From EW11 sp035765635 (GTDB taxonomy: Bacteria; Verrucomicrobiota; Verrucomicrobiia; Opitutales; Opitutaceae), in assembly GCA_035765635.1 (NCBI GenBank), contig DASTWZ010000007.1:248001-312000 (forward strand): a stretch of 64,000 nucleotides of DNA, written 5' to 3'. Below are positions 36,526 to 45,140 of the stretch, piece after piece. Both the position numbers and the translations under genes were made by a program. Numbering within the stretch: the first letter of the stretch is position 1; each line of letters opens with the position of its first letter. Under the pieces are notes generated by a model. That model did not search any database and had not been told where the DNA came from. It was given only the letters and a program-made list of their open reading frames with translations.

Positions 36526-36949
36526 GATGTGACGGGAGTGCCCGGGCGGGACTTTTTGGGGTTAAAAATACGCCGGAACGAGTGACCTAAATTGACGCTA
36601 ACGAAGGCGGTGCGACCTAAAGTTGTTAAAACTTATTCACGCCTTACTGACCACAACGGGTTGTGGTGCCGTTGGCGAATGGCCACAACATGTGGGAAGC
36701 CGAAAAAGTTTCGTCAATCTCCCATTCACCAAATTTCCGTAATAAATTTGTAATTTCTGGCTTGCGCCAAGCAGCTTCGTTTTACCCCGACCGATAAAGC
36801 GTATTTGCGACCGCAGAAATCGCGTAAAGCGAGCAGACGAAGGTCGCCAAAATTGCCGGAAAATGCCGGCAAATTACGCGAAAGTGGAACCATCCCCGCA
36901 GGTCTGGGGCCTGACTCCCGATCCCCCATGGCCGGTCGACCGGCCCTAG
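36526..36949. other. intergenic region upstream of nrdB
   Basis: 424 bp without a gene. It holds the two NrdR-box-like sites (36651-36698) and, on the minus strand, A/T-rich stretches that could hold the nrdB promoter. The rest, up to the isomerase gene end at 36950, has no recognisable feature. Confidence 0.5.
36651..36698. promoter_or_regulatory. putative pair of NrdR boxes upstream of nrdB
   Basis: The first site (36651-36666, CCACAACGGGTTGTGG) matches the symmetric parts of the NrdR box (nCACwA, four bases, TwGTGn) closely. The second (36683-36698, beginning CCACAACATGTGG) keeps the left half well and the right half partly. Site starts are 32 bp apart, about three DNA turns, the usual NrdR arrangement. 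They lie 126-173 bp upstream of the nrdB start and would let NrdR repress nrdBA when ATP/dATP is high. Confidence 0.6.
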
Positions 36950-37747
36950 TTACCACCAGCGGCTCGTCTCAGCCGCGCGCAGGGCGCCTTCCAAAGGCCC
37001 CAAATCCGGATGCCAAACCTTCTCCCACTCCAGACTGACGCACCCGTCGAATTCCGCTGCGAGCACCTTGCGGAGCGGAGCGATGGGAAACGCACCGGCG
37101 CCGGGTTCGACGTAGGTAAAACCGAGCGGCGCCTGTGAATTGCTGACGCTATCCTTGACGTGGACATGAACAACGCGGTCGCGGATCGAACGCCAGGTTC
37201 GCACCGGGTCCTCCCCTCCTTTTTTCCAGGTGTGATGAGCATCCCAGAGCAGCGCCACAGGCAAGGCGCCCATCGCCGTAGTGAAAGTTTCAATACGCGC
37301 GGCGTCGAGCAGCACGTCGTGCGTTTCGATCATCAGATCCACCGATATCCGACGCGCGGCCGCGGTTTGGCGCCACCACTGCAGATTCTCTTTTGCCTCG
37401 GCCAGCACGGCGGCATCGAGCGTCGCGCCTCCGTCGAATACGCGCAGCCAGCGTGCGCCAATCGCCTCGGCCCAGGGAATGAAAGCGAGGAGCTGCGCGC
37501 GATCCGCCGCGGACGAGCCGATCAATTTGAACGACGTATCCAGCGCGATGATACGCGGAGTATCCGCCAAAGCACTACGCAGTTTTTCAGGGCTGCCGTA
37601 GCGCTTCGTGAAATAGTCCGGCAGATTCAACTGCCCCTCGAGCGCGCGCAATTCGACCGCGTCGATGCGGAAACGCCGGCCAAGTTCGATGACTTGTTCG
37701 AGCGTGAGATCAGGGCAGCCGAGCGTGGAAAATGCCTTCGAGTACAC
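36950..37747 (-). CDS. sugar phosphate isomerase/epimerase, xylose-isomerase-like TIM barrel
   Basis: The 265-residue protein is a TIM barrel of the AP endonuclease 2/xylose-isomerase-like family. Candidate metal ligands sit at strand ends: Glu and His in MIETHD, Asp and His in LWDAHHTW, His in HVHVKDS and Glu in SLEWEK. Members isomerise or epimerise sugars and inositols. No signal peptide is present. The gene stands alone. Confidence 0.85.
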   Translation of the reverse strand: MYSKAFSTLGCPDLTLEQVIELGRRFRIDAVELRALEGQLNLPDYFTKRYGSPEKLRSALADTPRIIALDTSFKLIGSSAADRAQLLAFIPWAEAIGARWLRVFDGGATLDAAVLAEAKENLQWWRQTAAARRISVDLMIETHDVLLDAARIETFTTAMGALPVALLWDAHHTWKKGGEDPVRTWRSIRDRVVHVHVKDSVSNSQAPLGFTYVEPGAGAFPIAPLRKVLAAEFDGCVSLEWEKVWHPDLGPLEGALRAAETSRWW

Positions 37748-38193
37748 GCTCGATCAGAAGTCGATCCGCCGCGCGCCGTCACCGTGAAAATTTCAGCTCG
37801 CGCGAAATCGCTCTAAACGAAATCCGCAGGCCCGAGCTCGCACAATTTTCGGCCCGGCAGCAGTCCATCGATCTGACGCCCAATGCCGCCCCGGCGCGGC
37901 CCCGAAAGAAGAGGAACGGAGCCGATTCCCGCATCAGCGCGATCTCCCGCCCCGTTCCTCTCGCCGTACGCCAACGGCACGAGCCGCACAGCACACCAGA
38001 CGCCGTTCAAGAAAACGCGCGCGTCGACCACAGACGCGCCAGACACTGCTCGTTCCTCTTTAATCGTCGCCGCCATGCTCTCGTCCTCTCGTTTTGGATT
38101 TTGCCGTTCCCGCGGCAAAGCAAACCGAGCCAAACGAGTCCGCACCCGCGGTCAACACATTAAATAGTTTTGTCTATTTTTTATGACCGCGCC
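37748..38193. other. 446-bp gap with only a doubtful small gene
   Basis: Between the isomerase start and the response-regulator stop there is one weak minus-strand open frame (37813-38077, listed separately). The A/T-rich stretch around 38155-38185 may be a terminator or promoter region. Confidence 0.4.
37813..38077 (-). CDS. small hypothetical protein, doubtful
   Basis: An open frame of about 87 residues starting MAATIKEERAVSG. The first half (VVDARVFLNGVWCAVRLVPLAYGERNG) has a beta-strand-like pattern as in small PilZ-type domains, but the second half is Gly/Arg-rich and may be out of frame. I could not match it to a family. Coding status is uncertain. Confidence 0.3.
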
Positions 38194-38646
38194 TTATCGC
38201 GCGGAGCGCTCCGTCATCAATTGCTGAAGCAGTTGGCGGAGTTCTTCCATCGTGGGAAATTTCGCGAGAAACGCGTCAGCTCCGAGATCAGCGGCACGTT
38301 GCTTGTCCTTGGGATCGTCGGACGTCGTCACGATCACAACCGGGCGGCGGGGCCGGGATCGCTCACGGATCCGCTGCAAGACCTCGAAGCCATTCACTTT
38401 CGGCATCTTGATGTCGAGCAACACGAGAACCGGTTGGACCAAATCCGAATCCGGCGCCGGATGATCCAACTCCTCGAAATAATTCAGCGCTTTCGCACCG
38501 TCGTTGAGATGGAGGATGCGAATCGGCAGCTCCGTCTTGCGCAGCAAACGCCGCAGCAAGAAAGCGGCGTCAGCATCGTCCTCCACCATCAGCACCAAGG
38601 GGGCGTTGTCGGGTAGATTCGCGTCGGCGGGAAGCGTTTCATCCAT
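38194..38646 (-). CDS. single-domain response regulator
   Basis: The 150-residue protein is one receiver domain. It has the acidic pair in LMVEDDADA, the phosphoacceptor Asp in VLLDIKMPKVNG, the Thr in VVTTSDD and the Lys in DAFLAKF. The sequence resembles Rcp1-type regulators that pair with phytochrome-like or hybrid kinases. No output domain is present. ATG 38646 is preferred because the longer frame to 38700 adds an unrelated leader. No kinase gene is adjacent. Confidence 0.9.
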   Translation of the reverse strand: MDETLPADANLPDNAPLVLMVEDDADAAFLLRRLLRKTELPIRILHLNDGAKALNYFEELDHPAPDSDLVQPVLVLLDIKMPKVNGFEVLQRIRERSRPRRPVVIVTTSDDPKDKQRAADLGADAFLAKFPTMEELRQLLQQLMTERSAR

Positions 38647-38747
38647 AGTTTTGATCTCGAAGGAAAGCGGCTGGCTGAAAAGTTGATGAGGAAAAAACAC
38701 GCATCAGGGTAAACACCCCATGCGGACACGGCGCGATCTGCCGCGAC

Positions 38748-39890
38748 TCATACCGCGACCCGTTTCCCAGTGCGCGCCGCCTCGTAAATCGAAAGCAGGA
38801 GCCGCACGTCGCGACGGCCCATTTCCCCGGGAACGATGTTCGGCTCGCCGTGAAGGAGCGTCCGCGCGAAGCCGTCCATCTGCAGCGCCTGCTGTGTAAC
38901 TCTGGGGAAATTCATGGCTCCGCGACTCGTTTTACCGCCGACTCCGCGGTAGGAAAACGCGGGCGAGAGTTCAAACCAGCCATCGGCGGCGTCGACGTGA
39001 AGGTAGTTAGCCTCCTCGTTGTAACTCGTTCGACACTCGGCTCTCGCGCCGCTGGGAAATTCCATTGTCCAACTGATCGTCTCCTCCACTTCGGCGAAGC
39101 GCTCGGGGTCGGTCTTGGGCCATTCCTTCGCTGTGATCCCGACGGGCTCCTCGCCCGTGACGTAACACGCGGCCTGCAAGCTGTAGATGCCGACATCCAT
39201 CAGCGGTCCGCCGCCGGCGAGTCTTTTGTTGAAGCGCCAGGTGCCGCCACTGCCCACGAAGGAGTGCTCGGATTTGATCGTCTTGACTGGGCCCATGGCT
39301 TTGGAGGTGCCGAGGCGCGCCGCCTCGATGTTGTAGGGTTCGAAATGGAGCCGATATCCGATCGCGAGCTGGCGCTTGGCGTCCTTGCATGCCGCGATCA
39401 TCGCGTCGCAGTCCTCGACGGTGGTCGCCATCGGCTTCTCACAGATCACGTGTTTGCCGGCCTTCGCCGCACGAATCACGAAGTCGCGGTGCAGCGCGTT
39501 CGGGGTCACGACGTAGACCACGTCCACGTCCTTGTTGTCGGCGATGCGATCAAAGGTTTCGTAACTGTACACGGCGGACGCTGGCAGGTCGTATCGGCGC
39601 TGCCATTTCTCGCCCTTGCTTGGCGTGCCCGTCACCACCGCGGCGAGGCGGCAAAGTTTAGTTTGCTGCAAGGCCGGGGCCAATTGTCCGCCCGCGTAAC
39701 CGCCGAGGCCCAGAAGGGCGATGCCTATCTTGCGTTGAGGCGACTTGGCTGACGCATCCTCGGCGGCGCGCGCCCAGTTTGCCAGCGAAGGAGCCGCGAG
39801 TGCACCCAATCCTGCCGCAGCCAAAGTTCGGACGAAAGAGCGCCGGGAAGACGCCGAAAAGGAAGGATCGCGATGCGGATCTGAGGCCAT
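38748..39890 (-). CDS. Tat-exported Gfo/Idh/MocA family oxidoreductase
   Basis: The 380-residue protein starts with a twin-arginine signal (SSRRSFVRTLAAAGLGALA), then a Rossmann domain (IALLGLGGYAGGQ) and EKP motif (VICEKPMATTVED). The C-terminal domain contains GGGPLMDVGIYSLQAACY, the usual active-site helix with Asp and His-position Tyr. Such proteins oxidise or hydrolyse sugars in the periplasm with a bound NAD(P). It resembles glucose-fructose-oxidoreductase-type members. The substrate is unknown. Confidence 0.92.
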   Translation of the reverse strand: MASDPHRDPSFSASSRRSFVRTLAAAGLGALAAPSLANWARAAEDASAKSPQRKIGIALLGLGGYAGGQLAPALQQTKLCRLAAVVTGTPSKGEKWQRRYDLPASAVYSYETFDRIADNKDVDVVYVVTPNALHRDFVIRAAKAGKHVICEKPMATTVEDCDAMIAACKDAKRQLAIGYRLHFEPYNIEAARLGTSKAMGPVKTIKSEHSFVGSGGTWRFNKRLAGGGPLMDVGIYSLQAACYVTGEEPVGITAKEWPKTDPERFAEVEETISWTMEFPSGARAECRTSYNEEANYLHVDAADGWFELSPAFSYRGVGGKTSRGAMNFPRVTQQALQMDGFARTLLHGEPNIVPGEMGRRDVRLLLSIYEAARTGKRVAV

Positions 39891-39923
39891 GGGATTTCAG
39901 AATTTGAGGGTTTCCAGAGGATT

Positions 39924-41129
39924 TTATTTCAACACCAACACGCCGCCGGCGTCTTGTTTCGTCGCTCCCGGTTTTGTCAGAGAGCCGCTGAAGACGGCGA
40001 CTTTGTCCCGATAAAACTGGAGCGTGCCCGTCACCGTGTAACCACTGGCGGTGACGCTTACATTAGAGAGAAAACCACTGGTCGGGGTGTAAGTGTAGGT
40101 ACCGGCTGTGCCTGTATTCACCGTGGCACTACCGCTTCCGATGAAGGCGAGGTTGAGCGAGTCGGGCGTGGAACCCGTGGAAATCGCGAGAGTGCCGGTG
40201 CGGTCGATCAAATTGGCCGGTGCAAACGTGATGTCTTTCAACTGGCGCACGTCGTCCACTTCGGGGAGCGCGATCCCTTGCTCGCCATTCGCGCCAGTTA
40301 CGACAGCAGTGTAGTTGCCCGGCGCGAGATGCAGCCAGACCGCCGCTTCGAGCGGATCACGGGGCGAAGCACCGGTCTTCGCAATGGTTTCGAAATCCGG
40401 CGAATCGATCCAATCGTCGGATTCCGCGATCTTCGTATTGCCCGAGAAAATTTCGATTTTCGAGTCCGTCAGCACGTCGTTCAGGCCGTATTCCGCGAGC
40501 GAGCCGGCGATCGCCGTCACAAGAATGTCACGCGGAGCACTGCCTCCAATGATGAAGCCCATGATCATCACGCTGTCGCCGGTCCCTACGCGACCACGCG
40601 TGGAGAGGTTGATCGTGCGGCTTGAGTTCAGCCCGTTGTTGTCGCGGGCATCGAGATCATCGACGGTCAGCAAGACCACGCCGGTCGTATCGTTTTTGCC
40701 GCGAACCACCGCCGTGTAAGGCCCCGGATTCAGAGTCATCAACACGGCCGATTCCGCCGCGGCGCCAGGAGCCAAGTTGATGTTTCTCAATGTTTGCGCC
40801 GTTGCTGCGTCGGACTGCCAGTCGTCGTTTTGGCCGATGACGGTATTGCCTGAGTTCAGCTCCAGCGTTGGGTTCGCGAGAACACCATTCACGCCAAATT
40901 GGGTCAGCGAAGGGCCCAACACCCGCACCGCAACACGCCGGGGGGTGGTGCCCTGAATGATAAAGCCGGCGATCAACACGTTTTCGCCCGTGCCAACCGC
41001 GCCGCGCGTGGCAACATTTATCAAAGCAGGCTCCTCCTGCGCGAAAACGCTGGTGCCGAGCAAACCGAGGCAGAGCACGCTCAAAACCGCGCGCCTCCGG
41101 GAAGAAATGAGAAACAAGCTGGATTGCAT
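39924..41129 (-). CDS. secreted protein with two 'GFxI...GPSL...NDDW' repeats
   Basis: The 401-residue protein has a signal peptide (about 30 residues) and two related units, roughly 33-150 and 168-290. Each runs from a TRG.VGTG start through a hydrophobic GFII strand, a GPSL- or AGSL-type turn, then NDDW or SDDW and a PGPYTAVV/PGNYTAVV end. This unit is frequent in exported proteins of Verrucomicrobiota and some Acidobacteria. The last 110 residues are Thr/Ser/Gly-rich beta sequence. Function unknown; a surface role is likely. Confidence 0.78.
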   Translation of the reverse strand: MQSSLFLISSRRRAVLSVLCLGLLGTSVFAQEEPALINVATRGAVGTGENVLIAGFIIQGTTPRRVAVRVLGPSLTQFGVNGVLANPTLELNSGNTVIGQNDDWQSDAATAQTLRNINLAPGAAAESAVLMTLNPGPYTAVVRGKNDTTGVVLLTVDDLDARDNNGLNSSRTINLSTRGRVGTGDSVMIMGFIIGGSAPRDILVTAIAGSLAEYGLNDVLTDSKIEIFSGNTKIAESDDWIDSPDFETIAKTGASPRDPLEAAVWLHLAPGNYTAVVTGANGEQGIALPEVDDVRQLKDITFAPANLIDRTGTLAISTGSTPDSLNLAFIGSGSATVNTGTAGTYTYTPTSGFLSNVSVTASGYTVTGTLQFYRDKVAVFSGSLTKPGATKQDAGGVLVLK

Positions 41130-41308
41130 GCGCGGTATGACCCCAAAACTGCGCTCGAGTGCGGCCGCCTGCTAATGTCCGAACCGAGTTTTTCCTTCAT
41201 GCAGAACGTGTTCGCGCCCATCTGCGAAAGTTCGGTTACCCTGCGGCCGCCCACCACCTCTGGGCTTGCGGGAATCCTATTACTTCACTCGATTCGTGCT
41301 CAATTCGC

Positions 41309-41581
41309 ATGCCCGATCCGCTCATTGCTCGACTGAAGCGTCTCATCGTCGACGCGCTCAAATTAGAAGATGTCTCGCCTGAAGATATTCCCGACAATGA
41401 GCCCTTGATCGGCGCCGGACTGAATCTCGACTCCATCGATGCCCTCGAACTCGTCGTGCAGCTCGAGAAGGAATTCGGCATCAAGATCAGCAACAGCGAA
41501 GAATCACGCTCGGCCCTGGCCAGCATCGAAAAACTCGCCGCTTTCATCCGCCAACGCGCCGATCCGGCCCGCATCGGCTGA
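41309..41581 (+). CDS. acyl carrier protein
   Basis: The 90-residue ACP has the phosphopantetheine site LDSIDALELVVQLEKEFGI with the attachment Ser near residue 39. It is the first gene of the aryl-polyene-like operon and is followed 21 bp later by the ketosynthase. It should carry the growing chain or the aromatic starter. A phosphopantetheinyl transferase to activate it must lie elsewhere. Confidence 0.92.
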   Translation: MPDPLIARLKRLIVDALKLEDVSPEDIPDNEPLIGAGLNLDSIDALELVVQLEKEFGIKISNSEESRSALASIEKLAAFIRQRADPARIG

Positions 41582-41602
41582 GAGCCTGCAACCGCCTTTG
41601 CA

Positions 41603-42706
41603 GTGGAAAACACTTCGATCCGCCTCGCGGCTTTCGACTGCCTCACCGCTTTCGGCGACGTCGGCGAGACCTATCGCGCCTTATGCGAGGGCAAACGCGC
41701 GGTCGAACTGCGCCCAGTCCTGGGCTCACGCGGCGGTGATCTCGCGCCGCTCGCCCTTTGCGCTGGCCGCTCGCTGGACGAGACCGCGCCGCCGCAATGG
41801 ATCGGCTATGTCAAACGTCTCGCGCGGACCATTCCCTCCGCCGATTGGGGTTCGCCCAGGCGACCGGTCTTCGTAACGAGCAGCAATTTCGGCGTGGGCA
41901 GTCTCTACGCCTATCGCCAGACGCGCGACGCGTCTCACCTCGCCTTCGGGACGCCGAGCAACTGCATCGAATGGCTCAGCGCGCAACTCGATTGGGGGCC
42001 GAACGTCACCACGTTCTCTCATGCCTGCGTCTCCGCGCATCTTGGATTGATGCAAGGCACGAGGCTCCTGCGGGAAAATCTGGCCGACGAAGTCCTCGTT
42101 TTCTCATTCGATTTTCTCAGTCCCTTCGTGGCCGGGGGCTTCAACGCGCTAAAAATTCTAAACTCGGATTTTCCGGCGCCGTATGAGGACCGTCCAACCG
42201 GTTCGATTGCCCTGGGCGACGGGTTGGCTTACGCGGTCCTGTCGCGCGACCGCGGCGATTTCGAGATTTCCGGTCAGACGCTGCACAACGAGATGTATCA
42301 TTTCACGGCGAACCAATCCGACGGGCTGGGCTTCTCCGCTTGCATCCGAACTGTGAAGACAGCCGCAGCCGGTAAACGCGTTTGGCTGAAGGGACACGGC
42401 ACGGGAACGCTCGATGCCGGGCGCCTCGAATCGAAGGCCTTGTGCGACGCGTTTCCCGATTCGCCGCTCGTCGCCTGGAAAGGCAGCCTGGGCCACACGC
42501 TGGGCAGCTGCGGGCTGGTTGAACTCGCGATCGCGGCGCGCGCCATCGCCGCCGGCACAACGCCGGGAACGATCGGCAGCAGTTCCGGCGGGTTCAGCGA
42601 AAACGTGGCGTTTTCCGCGTTTCCGAATCGTGATTTCGACGGCGCGGTTTGCACGAGCAATGCGTTCGGCGGAGCGCATGCCGCGCTGCTTCTCACGCGC
42701 GCTTAG
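41603..42706 (+). CDS. beta-ketoacyl-ACP synthase (full Cys-His-His)
   Basis: The 367-residue ketosynthase starts with GTG. The catalytic Cys is in FSHACVSAHLG, the first His in KGHGTGTLDAGRLE, and the second in KGSLGHTLGSCGLVEL, so all three catalytic residues are present. It is somewhat shorter than FabF (about 410), mainly at the N-terminus. It most resembles ketosynthases of aryl-polyene-type loci. It probably extends an aryl starter with malonyl units on the adjacent ACP. Confidence 0.9.
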   Translation: MENTSIRLAAFDCLTAFGDVGETYRALCEGKRAVELRPVLGSRGGDLAPLALCAGRSLDETAPPQWIGYVKRLARTIPSADWGSPRRPVFVTSSNFGVGSLYAYRQTRDASHLAFGTPSNCIEWLSAQLDWGPNVTTFSHACVSAHLGLMQGTRLLRENLADEVLVFSFDFLSPFVAGGFNALKILNSDFPAPYEDRPTGSIALGDGLAYAVLSRDRGDFEISGQTLHNEMYHFTANQSDGLGFSACIRTVKTAAAGKRVWLKGHGTGTLDAGRLESKALCDAFPDSPLVAWKGSLGHTLGSCGLVELAIAARAIAAGTTPGTIGSSSGGFSENVAFSAFPNRDFDGAVCTSNAFGGAHAALLLTRA

Positions 42707-42737
42707 TCCTCGCTGTATCAAGAAATCCATTACAGCG

Positions 42738-43391
42738 ATGCTCACCGCCTACATTCAGCAGGTCGTCACGGAAAACAACGGCCTGGAAGAGCCTGCCGCC
42801 ACGCGCGATCGCCTGAAGGACAGGTTTCCAAAGGGAGCCACCCGCCGGATGACCCAGCTCGGCATGGTGATCGGTGCGGTGCTCGAACCGCTTTCTCCCA
42901 ATGAATCCGACACGCTGGTCTACGCTTCGGAATACGCGGAGAGCCGCGCTCTCGAGGCTTATCTCGACAGTTTTCCCACCGCGAGCCCCACGCTTTTCCA
43001 GACCTCGATTCACCCGAGCGCGGTCCAGCAATTTTTGATTCAGCGCCAGCAGCCTGTCGGGAGTCTCTTTCCGATGACGGGCCGCAGCCACCTCGGCGGA
43101 CAGGCGCTGCAGGTCGCGCTGCTGGCGCCCACGCCGCGCGCGATTGTTTGCGGCGGCGAAGAGCGCGGCACATGGCTGCTCGAGGCAAACGCGGCGAGCG
43201 CCCGCACCTTCGCGTTCGCCTTGTCCATCACGCGAAACGCGGAAGGCGCGATTGGCCAAATCTCGCTCGATCCGGCGTGCGTCGGCCGCGAGGAACTCTC
43301 CCTGGGCACGTTGTTCGAAGCGTTGCACGCGCGGGCTTCACTCCTTCGCGAGAGCGAGGGCCGCGCCTGGTTTTCGTTGCGCTGGTCATGA
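42738..43391 (+). CDS. ketosynthase-like chain-length-factor domain protein
   Basis: The 217-residue protein matches the short beta-ketoacyl-synthase N-terminal-like family found in aryl-polyene loci. Visible elements are RRMTQLGMVIGAVL, TLVYASEYAESRALEAYL and FQTSIHPSAVQQFLIQ. It has no catalytic Cys at the usual place, so it likely serves as a chain-length-factor partner of the ketosynthase. Its stop overlaps the next start by 4 bp. ATG 42738 is chosen for family length. Confidence 0.8.
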   Translation: MLTAYIQQVVTENNGLEEPAATRDRLKDRFPKGATRRMTQLGMVIGAVLEPLSPNESDTLVYASEYAESRALEAYLDSFPTASPTLFQTSIHPSAVQQFLIQRQQPVGSLFPMTGRSHLGGQALQVALLAPTPRAIVCGGEERGTWLLEANAASARTFAFALSITRNAEGAIGQISLDPACVGREELSLGTLFEALHARASLLRESEGRAWFSLRWS

Positions 43392-44347
43392 CCGACTCAA
43401 AACAGTCGAACGCTCGCAATCCGGGGCCTTCGTGGGGCTACCGATTTCTCTGCGGCTGCGACCGAGTTTTGCCGGAATTTATTTTCAAACCGCTGCGCGC
43501 CGCCGGCACCTGGATCGCGCTCGCCGGCATGGGGAAACAGCGCCGCCATTCGCGCGAGTACCTGCGGACAATTTTTGGACGCGAGCCCAGGACGCTCGAG
43601 GTGTTTCGCCACTTCTTCGCTTTCGAGGAATCGTTGATGCTGAAACTGCGCACGGCGAACGGCGCACCGCACGAGACGTTGCTCGCGCCGGGCTCCCGGC
43701 ATTTCAAAGAATATCTTCAGGACAAGAAGTACGCGTTCCTCGGCACGTTTCATGTCGGCAATTCCGACCTGCTCGGCTTTCTCCTCGGGCCGCGCGAGCA
43801 GCATCGCATCTTCATGGTGCGCCACCGCGTGGGCAACTCGCACGACACGGACAAACTCGCCGCGCTGGTCGGACAATGGCTCACCTTCATCTGGGTGAAC
43901 GAGCCGAACAACATGCTCTTCGCGTTGAAGGAAGCGATCGCGTCCGGCGGATCCGTGGCGATGAAATGCGACCGCGTCGATTTCAGCTCGAAGACCGAAG
44001 CATTCGACTTCCTCGGCGCGAAACGAATTTTCCCGTTCACGATCTATCATCTCGCGCTGATCTTCGGCTTGCCGGTGCTGCTTTCGATCGGAGTTCCGGG
44101 GGAAAACAACAGTACCGTGCTGCACTGCGCGCCGCGTTGGACTCCCGATCCGGATCTTTCGCGCGCCGCGAATCTGGCTTCCGCGCGAGAACATTTTCAG
44201 GCCTTCCTCAACGTGCTGGAGGGAATCTTGCGGACGAATCCGTACCTTTGGTTCAACTTCATGGAATTGAATCCCGTCGCGACGGCCGCGTCTGCCGCCG
44301 CTCCTTCGCCTGCGCCCAGTCCACGCCTTCTCCGCGCCCATTCCTGA
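43388..44347 (+). CDS. LpxL/HtrB-like acyltransferase
   Basis: The 319-residue protein resembles lipid A/lysophospholipid acyltransferases of the LpxL family seen in aryl-polyene loci. It has the FLGTFHVGNSDLLGF segment in place of the usual HxxxxD/E site, then MVRHRVGNS and AMKCDRVD. A C-terminal Ala/Pro/Ser-rich tail follows. It probably transfers the finished polyene acyl group to a lipid. It starts within the preceding stop codon. Confidence 0.82.
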   Translation: MTDSKQSNARNPGPSWGYRFLCGCDRVLPEFIFKPLRAAGTWIALAGMGKQRRHSREYLRTIFGREPRTLEVFRHFFAFEESLMLKLRTANGAPHETLLAPGSRHFKEYLQDKKYAFLGTFHVGNSDLLGFLLGPREQHRIFMVRHRVGNSHDTDKLAALVGQWLTFIWVNEPNNMLFALKEAIASGGSVAMKCDRVDFSSKTEAFDFLGAKRIFPFTIYHLALIFGLPVLLSIGVPGENNSTVLHCAPRWTPDPDLSRAANLASAREHFQAFLNVLEGILRTNPYLWFNFMELNPVATAASAAAPSPAPSPRLLRAHS

Positions 44348-44351
44348 ATCG

Positions 44352-45140
44352 ATGCGAGTTCTCCGACACAGTTACTACGTCGGTGCTTATTATCTTTGCT
44401 GGGTTTGGTTCGGGTTGGGCGGGCTGCTGCTGAATTCCGTCTGCGCTTTCTTGCTGCTGATCCCCGCCCGCCGGCAACTCGCGCCGAAAGTGCGCGCGAC
44501 GATTCGCTGGATGTTCGCGTGGTGGGTGAAATGGTTTCACGCGTCGGGCGTGCTGAAGATCACCTGGGAGGGTTTCGAAGATCCGCTGGAGGCCGGGACG
44601 ATTTACATCGCGAATCACCCGACGTTGATCGATGCGCCTGTATTGCTGGCGCAACTACCGAACGCCATCTGCATTTTCAAATCCGCGCTGCTTCACAATC
44701 CATTCGTCGCCCCCGCGGCGATCATGGCCGGATACGCGGCGGGCGACACCGGCGTGGACTTGATTCGCGCCGCCGCGGAGAAAGTCGCGAGCGGATGTTC
44801 GCTCCTTATTTTCCCGGAAGGAACGCGCACCACACCTGGAAATGCCCTGGATCCGCTGAAGCCCGGCTTCGCGCTGATCGCGCAGCGAGCCCAGGCGCCG
44901 ATTCGCATCATCACCCTGCGCGCCAGCCCCGGCCTCGTCCCACGCGGCCAACGCTGGTGGTGCCCGCCGCTGCAATTGCCGGCGACCTTGGAAATAAAAT
45001 TGGAAAAAGAACTCGCGCCCGAGACGTACGGCACGCCCGCGGAAATCACCGCAATGACACAAGAGCGTCTCGCCAGCCTGGCTCCAATTGTTCCAACGTT
45101 GTCGTGCCTATGCCCCGTTCCGCCAGCCACCTCGTGCTGA
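44352..45140 (+). CDS. PlsC-like 1-acyl-glycerol-3-phosphate acyltransferase
   Basis: The 262-residue protein has an N-terminal membrane segment (LCWVWFGLGGLLLNSVCAFLLL), the acyltransferase motif NHPTLID (NHxxxxD) and the motif FPEGTRT, followed by a Pro- and hydrophobic-rich third motif. It would attach an acyl group to a glycerol-type lipid head. It overlaps the GT2 gene by about 31 bp, which suggests translational coupling. Confidence 0.9.
   Translation: MRVLRHSYYVGAYYLCWVWFGLGGLLLNSVCAFLLLIPARRQLAPKVRATIRWMFAWWVKWFHASGVLKITWEGFEDPLEAGTIYIANHPTLIDAPVLLAQLPNAICIFKSALLHNPFVAPAAIMAGYAAGDTGVDLIRAAAEKVASGCSLLIFPEGTRTTPGNALDPLKPGFALIAQRAQAPIRIITLRASPGLVPRGQRWWCPPLQLPATLEIKLEKELAPETYGTPAEITAMTQERLASLAPIVPTLSCLCPVPPATSC

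Noticed and set aside
35464..36585. 373-residue open frame on the plus strand opposite nrdB
   Set aside because: nrdB is certain, and the antisense frame has no recognisable motif. It arises from codon bias.
37779..37994. Frameshifted gene suggested by two overlapping minus-strand frames near 37.8-38.1 kb
   Set aside because: Neither frame matches a known family, so a frameshift cannot be supported.
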